Below are positions 35,315-44,900 of a stretch of 64,000 nt of DNA, piece by piece. Each line of letters opens with the position of its first letter. Position 1 is the first letter of the stretch. A model generated the notes under the pieces. It ran no database searches and was not told where the DNA came from. It saw only the letters and a program-made list of their open reading frames with translations. A program made the position numbers and the translations under genes. Source of the DNA: Planctomycetota bacterium (lineage in GTDB: Bacteria > Planctomycetota > UBA1135 > GCA-002686595); the NCBI GenBank assembly GCA_002683825.1, contig NYUD01000030.1, positions 112,601-176,600 on the forward strand, given 5' to 3'.

Positions 35315-36545
35315 GCTCCCCCGCGTCGTCATCACGGGGGTAGGACTCACTGCGCCCAACGGCAACTCGCTAGCCGAGTATCGCCAAGGCCTCCTGGCTG
35401 GAAAATCCGGAGTGCAGCCCTACGAAATCCGCTACTTCGGCAAAACGCTAGCCGGTATCTGCAATTTCGACCCCTTCCTCTATCAAAAGAAGAAGGATGT
35501 GCGCCGTGGGACGCGGGCCGGCAGCGTCGCCTGCTATTGCGCCAACGAAGCGGCCGCGAGCGCCGGCTGGGACCTGGAGTACTACGACCGCCAACGCATC
35601 GGCGTCTACACCGGCACGACCGAACACGGCAACGTCGAAACCGAGAACGAGATCTACGAGGTCTCGAAGCACGACTACGACCTTTCGTTCTGGTCGCACC
35701 ACCACAACCCGCGCACGGTGGCGAACAACCCGGCCGGCGAAGTCACGCTGAACATGTCCCTGAGGGGCCCTGCGTACAGCCTCGGCGGCGCCTGCGCGGC
35801 CGGCAACCTCGGTCTCATTCACGGCGTGCATATGCTGCAGCTGGGCGAGATCGACCTGGCACTCGCAGGTGGAATCTCCGAATCGATCCACACCTTCGGG
35901 ATCTTCGCCAGCTTCAAGGCCGAAGGGGCGCTGGCCTCCCACGCCGACCCGACCCAGGCCTCGCGCCCCTTCGACAAGGCCCGAAACGGCATCGTCGTTG
36001 CCGAAGGCGGGTGTCTGTTCGCACTCGAACGGCTCGAAGACGCACTCAAGCGCGACGCCAAGATCTACGCCGAAGTGATCGGCCATCGCATCAATTCCGA
36101 CGGCACGGACTTCGTCCTCCCCGACGGAGAGGGACAGAACGCCTGCATCCGTGGTGCCCTGCAGAACGCCGGAATCGAGCCGGACGAGATCGACATCGTC
36201 TCGACCCACGCGACTTCGACTCCCATGGGGGACGTCATCGAAGCGCGCGCCGTGCGGGAGGTCTTCGGCGATTCGAAGGATGTCTACGTCAACAACACCA
36301 AGAGCTACATCGGTCACGCCATGGGAGCCGCGGCCGCGCTCGAGCTGGCCGGCAACCTGCCCTCCTTCTCAGACAATGTCGTCCACCCCACGATCAACGT
36401 ATCGGATCTCGATCCCGACTGCGCGGTTGAGAACCTCGTTGTCAACGAACCACGCCAGGTAGAACGCGTCGACACGATACTCAACATGTCCTTCGGCATG
36501 CTGGGCATCAACTCGGCGGTGATCGCACGCAGGTTTATCGAATAG
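35307..36545 (+). CDS. fabF: FabF-type beta-ketoacyl-ACP synthase
   Basis: A 412-residue condensing enzyme with the complete Cys-His-His triad of KAS I/II enzymes: Cys163 (GGACAAGNLG), His301 (STHATSTPMGD) and His337 (TKSYIGHAMGAA). Length matches FabF. It would perform decarboxylative condensation of acyl and malonyl units on the acyl carrier protein encoded 34 bp downstream. Sequence features between residues 100 and 150 (HGNVETENEIYEVSKHDYDLSFWSHHHNP is replaced where FabF has its usual active-site gate) suggest a specialised rather than housekeeping enzyme. It is not OleA, which is a KAS III-like thiolase-superfamily member with a Cys-His-Asn arrangement. Confidence 0.9.
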   Translation: MVELPRVVITGVGLTAPNGNSLAEYRQGLLAGKSGVQPYEIRYFGKTLAGICNFDPFLYQKKKDVRRGTRAGSVACYCANEAAASAGWDLEYYDRQRIGVYTGTTEHGNVETENEIYEVSKHDYDLSFWSHHHNPRTVANNPAGEVTLNMSLRGPAYSLGGACAAGNLGLIHGVHMLQLGEIDLALAGGISESIHTFGIFASFKAEGALASHADPTQASRPFDKARNGIVVAEGGCLFALERLEDALKRDAKIYAEVIGHRINSDGTDFVLPDGEGQNACIRGALQNAGIEPDEIDIVSTHATSTPMGDVIEARAVREVFGDSKDVYVNNTKSYIGHAMGAAAALELAGNLPSFSDNVVHPTINVSDLDPDCAVENLVVNEPRQVERVDTILNMSFGMLGINSAVIARRFIE

Positions 36546-36579
36546 CCCCCGAAACGAACAGCAACTCATAAACGAAATA

Positions 36580-36855
36580 ATGAACGAGGAAGAAGTCGTC
36601 ATCGCGGTCAAGGACATCATCCAAACCGTCGCTCCAGACGAGAACGTGTCGATGCTCGATCTTTCCGAGCGCCTGCGCGATCAAATAGATCTGGACTCGA
36701 TGGACTTTCTGGACATCGTCATGGAGCTGCGCAAGCTCTACGGCATTCAAGTCCCGGAGGAGGACTACAAGGAACTCGCGTCGCTCAACTCCTGCGTCGC
36801 CTATCTGCACCCAAAGCTCGTCCAAAAGGAACTGCACTGCACCGCTAATGCCTAG
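36580..36855 (+). CDS. Acyl carrier protein
   Basis: A 91-residue acidic four-helix carrier protein. The 4'-phosphopantetheine site is Ser40 in DLDSMDFLDIV, the D-S-M/L motif of ACPs. It lies between a ketosynthase and two FAD enzymes, with a phosphopantetheinyl transferase in the same operon, so it is likely the dedicated carrier of this pathway rather than the housekeeping AcpP. The C-terminal tail holds an unusual CVAYLHPKLVQKELHC stretch with two cysteines. Confidence 0.88.
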   Translation: MNEEEVVIAVKDIIQTVAPDENVSMLDLSERLRDQIDLDSMDFLDIVMELRKLYGIQVPEEDYKELASLNSCVAYLHPKLVQKELHCTANA

Positions 36856-36884
36856 CGCACCGCTAGGGTGTATGGAACCCGGCC

Positions 36885-38291
36885 TTGGACTACGACGCGA
36901 TCGTGATCGGTGCGGGGATGAGCGGGCTGGCGGCCGCCATCCGTATAGCGATGTCCGGGCTGAGCGTGTGTGTGCTGGAACGGCACAACGTGCCGGGCGG
37001 ACTCAATTCCTACTACACGCAAGAGGGTCGCGCCTTCGACGTCGGGTTGCACGCCCTGACGAACTTCGTGCCGGCGCGAACGCTCGGGGCTCCGTTGACC
37101 AAGGTGCTACGGCAGCTGCGGATCCGGCACGAGGAGCTGCGCCTCGGAGAACATGAATTCTCCGAGATCGTCTTTCCCGGCGAGCGACTGACGTTCACCA
37201 ACGAATTCGAGCACTTCGAAGGCGAAATAGAGCGCGTCTTCCCCCACCAGCGCGACGCCTTCGCCGCCCTCGTGAACCGCGTGCGCACCTTTGAACTGCG
37301 CGAGGACGGCGTCGAGGACCAAAGCGCGCGCGCCGTGGTGGGCGAGATCCTGAGCGACCCGCTGCTGATCGAGATGATCCTTTGTCCGATCCTCTACTAC
37401 GGGTCGGCGCGCGAGGACGACGTGGCGTGGAGCCAGTTCGTCGTGCTATTCAGAAGCATCTTCCTCGAGGGCTTATCGCGCCCCGAGGGCGGTGTGCGCC
37501 GGATTGTGAATCTATTGATCAAGCGCCTGAAAGCCGCCGGCGGGGAACTGCGCTATGGTTCCGGGGTCCGCCGGATACGAATCGAGAACGGACGTGCGCA
37601 GCTTTTAGAACTCGACGACGGGGAGGTTCTTCGTAGCGGCACGATTTTTTCCTCCGCGGGACGCACCGAATCGCTACGCCTCGCCGGCCGCGAGGTCCCT
37701 CCCGAAGAGATCGGCCGGCTGACGTTCCTCGAAAGCATTTCGATGATGAAGGACGCTCCAGCGTCCTTCGGCCACGGGGCGGCAACCAGCTTCTTCTGCA
37801 CGGAGGAAAGGATCGCCTACCGCATCCCGCAGCGGCTTATCGACGTCCGCTCGGGCGTCATCTCCGCACCGAACAACTTCCGCTCGAAAAAGCCTCTGAA
37901 GGAAGGCTGCATGCGCCTCACCGTGCTCGCTAATTACGAGGCCTGGCACAAGCTGTCCAAAGAAGAATACGTCCAGGCCAAGATCGAGTGTGCCGAGCAG
38001 GCCATCGCGAAGGTCGCCGCGTGCTTCTTCGATTGGCGGCCGCACACCGTCTACCGCGACGTCTTCACCCCGTGCACGATCCGCCGTTTCACCGGCCACG
38101 TCGGCGGGGCCGTATACGGTTCGCCGAAGAAGAGCCTCACCGGGGAGAGCGGAATCCCGGGCCTCGTGCTCTGCGGCACCGACCAGGGCTACCTCGGCAT
38201 CGTCGGCGCCATGTTCTCCGGCGTCGCCATGGCCAACCGCCACCTGATAGCGCCCCACCAAAAGACGGCTACCAGCCCCCGATCGGCATGA
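36885..38291 (+). CDS. CrtI-like NAD(P)/FAD-dependent oxidoreductase (first of two)
   Basis: A 468-residue phytoene-desaturase-like flavoprotein. The FAD-binding motif is [33 protein letters not shown] and the C-terminal FAD-contact block is [28 protein letters not shown]. The TTG at 36885 is the only usable start, because a stop lies seven codons upstream in frame. CrtI-type enzymes desaturate, isomerise or saturate long hydrocarbon chains. No carotenoid genes such as phytoene synthase are nearby; the neighbours are fatty acid synthesis enzymes, so an acyl or acyl-ACP substrate is more likely. Homologues occur in the proposed ladderane clusters of anammox bacteria. Confidence 0.85.
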   Translation: MDYDAIVIGAGMSGLAAAIRIAMSGLSVCVLERHNVPGGLNSYYTQEGRAFDVGLHALTNFVPARTLGAPLTKVLRQLRIRHEELRLGEHEFSEIVFPGERLTFTNEFEHFEGEIERVFPHQRDAFAALVNRVRTFELREDGVEDQSARAVVGEILSDPLLIEMILCPILYYGSAREDDVAWSQFVVLFRSIFLEGLSRPEGGVRRIVNLLIKRLKAAGGELRYGSGVRRIRIENGRAQLLELDDGEVLRSGTIFSSAGRTESLRLAGREVPPEEIGRLTFLESISMMKDAPASFGHGAATSFFCTEERIAYRIPQRLIDVRSGVISAPNNFRSKKPLKEGCMRLTVLANYEAWHKLSKEEYVQAKIECAEQAIAKVAACFFDWRPHTVYRDVFTPCTIRRFTGHVGGAVYGSPKKSLTGESGIPGLVLCGTDQGYLGIVGAMFSGVAMANRHLIAPHQKTATSPRSA

Positions 38292-39775
38292 CCCGACAAC
38301 GCTATTTCAAGGGTAGTAACGACGGAAAAATGCCCACCCGAAACGACCCGTTGGAGCGGGCGAGCGCGCGCTACGACGTCATCGTCATCGGATCGGGACT
38401 GGCCGGCATGACGGCCGCCAACGTGCTCGGACGTTGCGGGCACCGGGTTTGCCTCCTGGAACAACACTACAACTTCGGCGGGCTCGCGACCTGGTTCAAG
38501 CGGCGCGGCGGCCACATTTTTGACATCTCATTGCACGGCTTCCCGGTCGGGATGAAGAAGACGTGCCGCAAGTACTGGAACACCGACATAGCCGACCGCA
38601 TCGTCCAGCTGGATTCGGTTCGCTTCGACAACCCGCAATTTTCCTTCGAGACGTCCTTCACGCGTGTGGACTTCACATCCAAGCTGGTCGATATCTTCGG
38701 CGTACCGCACGCGACCGTCGAGGCCTTCTTCGATCACATCCGGCGCATGGATTTTTTCGACGACTCCGGAGAAACCACACACACTCTCTTCGAGCGTTTC
38801 TTCCCGGATCGCAACGATGTCCACCGATTGTTGATGGAGCCGATCTCCTACGCCAACGGATCGACGCTGGAGGACCCGGCGATCACCTACGGGATCGTCT
38901 TCTCGAACTTCATGAGCAAGGGCGTCTTCACATTCTCGGGAGGCACCGACAACCTGATCCGCGCCATGCGCAAGGAGCTCGCATCCAACGGCGTCGAGCT
39001 CTACAACAACGTCCAGGTCGGGCGCATCGTGGTCGAGAACGGCCGCATCGTCGGGGTAGAGGCCAGCGGACGCTTCCTGGCCTCTGACGCCGTGCTTTCC
39101 AACGCCAACATCAACTCGACCGTCAAGAAGCTCGTCGGTCGGAAACATTTCCATCCGCAATTCCTAGAGCGCTCGGACGCCGTACGCTTGAACAACTCCT
39201 CCTGCCAGGTCTTTCTGGGCATCGAGAAGGGCGCCCGGGTTCCCGATGTGGGGGACCTCTTGTTCACCTCCACGCGACCGACGTTCGATTCGCCCGCTCT
39301 GTGCGACATGCACGGCCAAAGCCGTACCTTCTCCTTCTATTACCCGAAAACGCGGCCCGGATCCGATCGCTTTTCCATCGTCAGCTCTACCAATGCCAAC
39401 TGGAAAGACTGGCAGGATCTCGACGACGAGGCCTACCAGCGCGAAAAAGGGCGCCTGATCGAGGGCACGATCGCTCGGCTGGAGGACTACATACCCGACG
39501 TACGCGCCAAGATCGATCACACGGAAGCCGCCACGCCGCGCACCTTCGCCTTCTATACGCAACACCCCGAAGGCACGTCATTCGGCACCAAGTTCGAAGG
39601 CCTGCAGGTCTCGATGGACCTCCCCAAGGAGATACAGGGGCTTTTTCACGCCGGCAGCGTCGGTATCATCATGTCCGGCTGGCTGGGTGCGGCCAACTAC
39701 GGAGCCATCGCAGCGAACAAGATCGATGGTTTTCTTTGCGACCAAGACTCCCCCATCTCAACGACCACCCGATGA
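38288..39775 (+). CDS. CrtI-like NAD(P)/FAD-dependent oxidoreductase (second of two)
   Basis: A 495-residue paralogue of the preceding enzyme, only distantly similar to it. FAD motif [33 protein letters not shown] begins near residue 32, and the C-terminal block is [29 protein letters not shown]. The ATG at 38288 overlaps the previous stop as ATGA; an ATG at 38330 would remove 14 residues. Two unlike CrtI-type enzymes in tandem suggest consecutive desaturation or isomerisation steps, or a heteromeric pair. Substrate unknown; context points to ACP-bound acyl chains. Confidence 0.85.
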   Translation: MTRQRYFKGSNDGKMPTRNDPLERASARYDVIVIGSGLAGMTAANVLGRCGHRVCLLEQHYNFGGLATWFKRRGGHIFDISLHGFPVGMKKTCRKYWNTDIADRIVQLDSVRFDNPQFSFETSFTRVDFTSKLVDIFGVPHATVEAFFDHIRRMDFFDDSGETTHTLFERFFPDRNDVHRLLMEPISYANGSTLEDPAITYGIVFSNFMSKGVFTFSGGTDNLIRAMRKELASNGVELYNNVQVGRIVVENGRIVGVEASGRFLASDAVLSNANINSTVKKLVGRKHFHPQFLERSDAVRLNNSSCQVFLGIEKGARVPDVGDLLFTSTRPTFDSPALCDMHGQSRTFSFYYPKTRPGSDRFSIVSSTNANWKDWQDLDDEAYQREKGRLIEGTIARLEDYIPDVRAKIDHTEAATPRTFAFYTQHPEGTSFGTKFEGLQVSMDLPKEIQGLFHAGSVGIIMSGWLGAANYGAIAANKIDGFLCDQDSPISTTTR

Positions 39776-40248
39776 GCACACCCCAGGAGACGCACAAGGC
39801 GAATCGTGACGCGATCGAGGCGCGCATCCCCCACCGCGAGCCTTTTCTTCTGCTGGACCGCATCGTCGAGGAAAGCCGGGACGAGCTCACCTGCGAGTGG
39901 CTCGTTCCCGAGAATGCCGATTGGTTTCGCGGACACTATCCGGGCGAGCCCATTCTGCCCGGAGTGCTGCTTTCCGAGCACACCTTTCAGGCCGGCGCGT
40001 GCCTGATCTCGGCACGTCTTCAGGGATTCCAGGAAGACCGGGGCATACCCGTCCTGGCCAAGATCGAGAACGCGCGCTTCAAGCGCGTCATCCGCCCCGG
40101 CGAATGCGTGCGCACGACCGTCAACGTGCGCCACGAACTGGGTCCGGCCTGGTACATGAACGGCCACGCCTATTGCGACGGCACGATCGCACTGCGAATT
40201 CAATTTGTGCTCTTTACGGCCGGTGCGATCAAGAGGAAGGGCGTGTAG
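39772..40248 (+). CDS. fabZ: FabZ-like beta-hydroxyacyl-ACP dehydratase
   Basis: A 158-residue hotdog-fold protein. The catalytic pattern [23 protein letters not shown] gives the active-site histidine and glutamate of FabZ (His in GHYPG, Glu in LLSEH), and [12 protein letters not shown] is the conserved N-terminal strand. It dehydrates 3-hydroxyacyl-ACP to enoyl-ACP, the step between ketoreduction and enoyl reduction. The start overlaps the second CrtI-like gene by four bases. No ketoreductase is encoded in the operon, so that step would come from elsewhere. Confidence 0.9.
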   Translation: MSTPQETHKANRDAIEARIPHREPFLLLDRIVEESRDELTCEWLVPENADWFRGHYPGEPILPGVLLSEHTFQAGACLISARLQGFQEDRGIPVLAKIENARFKRVIRPGECVRTTVNVRHELGPAWYMNGHAYCDGTIALRIQFVLFTAGAIKRKGV

Positions 40249-40251
40249 TCG

Positions 40252-41082
40252 ATGGACTGGCTCGAACTCAGCGGCAAGAAGATCGTCGTCGTCGGCGTCG
40301 CCAACAAGCACAGCGTCGGCTATCACATCAGCAAGCGCCTGCAGAAGGTCGGCGCGAAGGTTCTCTGGGTCTGTCACACCGAGGCCCGGCGGGACGAACT
40401 GGAAGAGCGCCTCGACGGCCCGATCTACGTGTGTGACGTCGAGCGCGAAGACGAGCTCGAAAAGCTGCGCGATGAACTGGGCCGCGACCATCCCCAGCTA
40501 CACGGTCTCGTGCATTCCATCGCCTTCGCAGACTACTCCGGGGGACCAAGGCCCTTCCACCAAACCAAGAAGGCAGACTTCCTGCGCGCGATCGACGTCT
40601 CCGCCTTCTCCCTGGTGAATCTGGCGGACAAGCTGCGGGAATACCTCGTCGAGGACGCCTCCGTGGTGACGATCTCGATTTCGACCACGCGCATGGCCGC
40701 GGAAAACTACGGCCCCATGGGCCCCGTGAAGGCCGCCCTGGATTCGGCCGTCGTCTTCCTCGCCAAGAGCTTCAGCGGCTTCTCCCGGATTCGCTTCAAT
40801 GCCGTTGGCGCGGGGCCACTGAAAACCAGCGCGTCCGCGGGCATTCCCGGTTACCTCGAGAGCTATCTCTTCGCCGAGAGGTGCACCCTTCGAAAAGCCG
40901 GACTGAAGACCGAGGAGGTCGCGGACACGGCGCTCTTCCTCCTGTCTCCGCGCTCGGCGGGCATCAACGCCACCGGTATCACCGTGGATGCCGGCATGGC
41001 GGTCAACTACTTCAACGACGAAGTCGTCGGAAGCGTGACGCGTCTCCCCGGGTCTCCAGGACCCAGCGGAGGAACCCGTTGA
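40252..41082 (+). CDS. fabI: FabI-like enoyl-ACP reductase (SDR)
   Basis: A 276-residue short-chain dehydrogenase aligning along its length with FabI: nucleotide-binding GVANKHSVGYHISKRL, the FabI-type VHSIAFA, and the catalytic Tyr153-x6-Lys160 (NYGPMGPVKAAL). The residue equivalent to E. coli FabI Tyr146 is Ile143, so the second active-site tyrosine is absent; the reaction or substrate may differ from standard enoyl reduction. It starts three bases after the FabZ stop. In this operon it would reduce enoyl-ACP, or, if it leaves double bonds, act only at selected cycles. Confidence 0.82.
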   Translation: MDWLELSGKKIVVVGVANKHSVGYHISKRLQKVGAKVLWVCHTEARRDELEERLDGPIYVCDVEREDELEKLRDELGRDHPQLHGLVHSIAFADYSGGPRPFHQTKKADFLRAIDVSAFSLVNLADKLREYLVEDASVVTISISTTRMAAENYGPMGPVKAALDSAVVFLAKSFSGFSRIRFNAVGAGPLKTSASAGIPGYLESYLFAERCTLRKAGLKTEEVADTALFLLSPRSAGINATGITVDAGMAVNYFNDEVVGSVTRLPGSPGPSGGTR

Positions 41083-41672
41083 CCCTGCAGGCCGTCGTTT
41101 CGCTCCTGAACAAGAACCTGGTAGGCAAGCCGTGTGTTCAGGCCGCGCGTCATGCCGGCCGGATCACCCTGAGCCGGGCGGCGGAACTCTCGAGCGCGCC
41201 GTTTGCGGGCAAGAAGGTGGAGTTCCCCCGAAACGAGGAGGGCGCCCCACTCCCCCTCGAGGGTTGGTTTTGGTCCCTCTCACACACACGCGGATTGGTT
41301 TGCTCCACACTCGCACCCCGACCGATCGGGATCGACGTCGAGTGGCTCGAGCGGCGCCGCTGGAGGCACACGCGCGACTACTTCGAGGGAGCCGTGCCCG
41401 GAGAGCTGGACTGCGTCGGCGGAACCGACACGCTCGACGTCCTGACCCTGTGGGCGGCGAAGGAATCCGTCCTCAAACGCGCCGGCATCGGCCTCTCGGA
41501 CCTCGGGCGCTGTCCCCTCGTGGCGCGCATCGACGATGATTGCTTCCTCTTTGAGCACCGTGGCCAGCGCGTCATCGTGCAGCGCTTGATCTTCGGTCAA
41601 CACATCATCGCCCTGGCCTACGGCGAGGGCGTGCCCTGCAAGATCGTCTCGATTCCAGAGTTCCTGATGTGA
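41079..41672 (+). CDS. 4'-phosphopantetheinyl transferase
   Basis: A 197-residue protein with both family motifs: IGIDVEWLERRRW (G-x-D-x-E, magnesium binding) and LWAAKESVLKRAG (W-x-x-K-E-x-x-x-K). The TTG at 41079 overlaps the FabI-like stop as TTGA and has GGAGG six bases upstream. It transfers phosphopantetheine from CoA to a carrier protein serine, here presumably Ser40 of the ACP encoded at 36580. The length fits Sfp/Gsp-like rather than AcpS enzymes. It closes the acyl operon. Confidence 0.87.
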   Translation: MTLQAVVSLLNKNLVGKPCVQAARHAGRITLSRAAELSSAPFAGKKVEFPRNEEGAPLPLEGWFWSLSHTRGLVCSTLAPRPIGIDVEWLERRRWRHTRDYFEGAVPGELDCVGGTDTLDVLTLWAAKESVLKRAGIGLSDLGRCPLVARIDDDCFLFEHRGQRVIVQRLIFGQHIIALAYGEGVPCKIVSIPEFLM

Positions 41673-41681
41673 CGGTGTGAT

Positions 41682-41699
41682 CCGGACTTCGAGGTCCGG
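41682..41699 (+). terminator. Hairpin after the phosphopantetheinyl transferase gene
   Basis: Six-base perfect stem CCGGAC/GTCCGG with loop TTCGAG, ten bases after the last stop codon of the acyl operon. No T run. It could end the operon; the remaining 265 bp to nifJ hold no gene and presumably its promoter. Confidence 0.4.
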
Positions 41700-41964
41700 T
41701 CTCCGGATGCGCCACCCCTACCTCTCAGGACGTAGCCACTTCTTCGCTATCGAACCATTGAATCCTACCTGCTTCTACACCTCCAGATTCGAAAAGACAG
41801 AGCGGTATGGAGCACCGACACAAGCGAAAGCCGCAAGTGGCGTGTTAAACCCGTGTCCTGCGAGGGGTAGTATGTAGACTGGCGCGGGTGCGTTCCGTGG
41901 AGGCGACGGTCGTCGCGACCCCTCTCTACGGGCTCTTCTCTGCCCTCTTCGAGCAGGCCACACC

Positions 41965-44900
41965 TTGAACAAACCCCGCTATCCCGGTGTTCGGATCACC
42001 ACCAACGGCAACCAGCTCGTCTCCTACCACACGGAGGCGCGCATCACCGAAGGAGGGGTCTTCTACCCGATCACCCCCTCCACGGAGATGGGAGAGAGCT
42101 ACCAGCTGGCCTTCGCCGAGGGAAAAACCGACGTCTTCGGACACGACAAGATCGCCATCGAGGCCGAGGGTGAACATGCGGCTCAAGGGGGCGCGATCGC
42201 ACTGTCGGTCTGCGGCAAACGCGTCGTTAATTTCACCTCGGGCCAGGGGATCGTTTACGGGCTGGAGCAGTACTACCACGCGCCGGGAAAACTCTCGACG
42301 ATGGTGCTGGAGGTGGCAGCGCGAGCGTTGACCAAGCACGCTCTCAACGTGCACTGCGGACACGATGACATCTACGCCGCACTCGACACCGGCTGGATCA
42401 TGCTGTTCGCCAAGGACTCCCAGCAGGCGGCCGACCAGGCACTCATTCTGCGCCGGGTGACGGAGCTGGCGCTCAATCCGGGAATCAACGTACAGGACGG
42501 CTTTCTGACCTCGCACCTCGAACGCACGTTCCTCATGCACGAGGCCGATCTCTTGCGCGAGTTCCTGGGAGCACCCGAGGACATCATAGATTGTCCCACG
42601 GAAGCGCAGCGGACGCTCTTCGGGCCCAATCGAAGACGCGTGCCCGTCATGATCGACCTGAAGAATCCCATGCTTCTCGGGCCGGTCCAGAACCAGGAGC
42701 ATTACATGAACGGCGTCATCGCGCGCCGCAACAACTTCAGCGAGCCGATCCTGGGCTTCCTCGAGCAAGCGTACGCGGACTTCGCCGAGCTAACCGGTCG
42801 CTCCTACGGTCTCATCTCCGAGTACAAGACCGACGATGCCGAAACGGTGTTCGTCTCTCTCGGTTCGGCGGCCGAGAACATCGAGGAGGGCGTCGACTAC
42901 CTTCGCAAGCACGACGGGGCCAAGGTGGGATCGATTCACGTCAACGTCCTGCGCCCGTTTCCAGAGGCCGCCATCGTTCGAGCGCTGGGGGGCAAGCAGA
43001 ACGTCATCGTGCTCGAGCGCACCGACGAGTCGCTTTCGGGAGACAACCCCCTCACGCGCGAGATCCGCTCTTCCCTCAACAAGGCCGTCGAAGCGGACCG
43101 AGCCGGTACGAACCGCGACCTGCCCCCGCTCGCCGCCGAGGACGTCCCCCTGATCTTCTCAGGCTCCTACGGCCTCGGCTCCCGGGACTTCCGCCCCAAG
43201 GGAATTCTCGGCGCATTCGAATACGCCATCGGCAAGGAGCGGCGGAAAGACGGACGAGGCGCGGCGGACGGCGAGCGTTATTTCGTGCTCGGCATCGACC
43301 ACCCCTACGCGGTCGTCTCCAAGCGCAAGCCCTCGTTCCTGCCCGAGGGGGCGATCGCAGTCCGCCTGCACTCCATCGGCGGCTGGGGCATGATCACGAC
43401 GGGCAAGAACCTGGGCGAGATCATCGGGGTCTTTGGCGAGGACATCGCACGCCGCAACGGCGCCTTCGATGAATTCGGGCGGCTCGAAGAGGTCCTGCAC
43501 ATCAGCGCCAATCCCAAGTACGGGTCGGAAAAAAAGGGAGCGCCGACGGCCTACTTCCTGGTCGTCGCCCCCGAACGCGTACGCGTCAACTGCGATCTAC
43601 GGCACACGAACGTCGTACTCTGTTGCGACCCCAAAGCTTTCACACACATGAACCCGCTCGACGGCATGGCGCCCGGAAGCAAGTTCGTCTGGGAGTCGGA
43701 CGAGGAACCGGAGGTCGCCTGGCAGCGCATTCCGCCGAAGTACCGCAAACAGATCCTCGAGAAGAACATCGAGCTCTTCACCTTGAGCGGTTTCAAGATC
43801 GCCCGCGCTGCCACCTCCCGCGAAGACCTGCAGCTGCGTATGCAGGGCAACTCTTTTCTGGGAGCGTTCTTCCGCATTTCGGGCTTGCTCGAGACGTATG
43901 GCATCGACGCCGAGCGCTTCCGTGAGGTCGTGCGCGGTCAATACGAGAAAAAATTCGGCCGCTTCGGAAAAGCGGTGGTCGAATCCAACATGACGGTCAT
44001 GACCCAGGGCTACGAGCTCGTGCGATCCGTGCCCCACGGAAAGCTCGATGCTCGCGACCGCTCCAGCATGCGAAGAGCGGCCCTGGTTCCCTGCGAAAGC
44101 TGCAACGTATCAGAGTTAGCCTGCGCCGGCCCCGAACAGGAAGAGCGCCCTCCCATCGCTCGAGTAGCGAGCTTCGATCGCGAGTTCCGTGCGGGATTGG
44201 GTTATCACCAGCCCGCCTCGACACTTTCTTCGGTCGGAGTGATGGCGGCCGCCACCGGCGCCACGGCCAGCAAATACGTCGCGCGCCGAGAGACCCCCGT
44301 CTGGATCGCCGAGAACTGCACCCAGTGCATGGAGTGCATCACCGCGTGCCCCGACACGGCGCTTCCGAACACAGCCCAGGATGTCCTGATTTTCCTGACC
44401 CGCGCGGCCGAGGCGTACGTCACCGACGCCGCTGCACGCGAGCTCCTTTTGGCCGAGCTTCCCGCGCTTGCGGAACGCCTGCGCGCACGCATGCTCGAGG
44501 TCGCCAACACCAAGGGGAACGACACCTTCGAGTCACTGCTCATGGCGGAGGTTGACGCGCTCCCCCAGATCAGCGAACAGGCGCGCAAGGACTACATGGA
44601 GCTCTTCCAGCGCGTCCCCTTTGCTTTCCAGAAGACGCCGGCCGTCTTTCGCTCACTGGAGCGTAAGGAAGGCGACACGGGCGGGCTCTTCGCCATCATG
44701 GTCTCGGATCTCTGCAAAGGTTGCGCAGAGTGCGTGGTGGAGTGCGGCGACAAGAACGCGCTCGTCATGGCCGAAGAGACCCCGCAGATCAATGCCGACC
44801 ATGTCTCGGGTGTAGGCTTCCTGGACCTACTTCCCGACACGCCGCAGAAATACCTCGGCCGTTTCGACGCCCAGCATCCGGAGGACTCCCATTCCATGGC

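Noticed and set aside
35307..36545. Ketosynthase as the missing OleA
   Set aside because: It has the FabF Cys-His-His pattern and FabF length; OleA is KAS III-like with Cys-His-Asn.
36885..39775. Carotenoid biosynthesis
   Set aside because: CrtI-like enzymes are present but no phytoene synthase or cyclase; the context is fatty acid synthesis.
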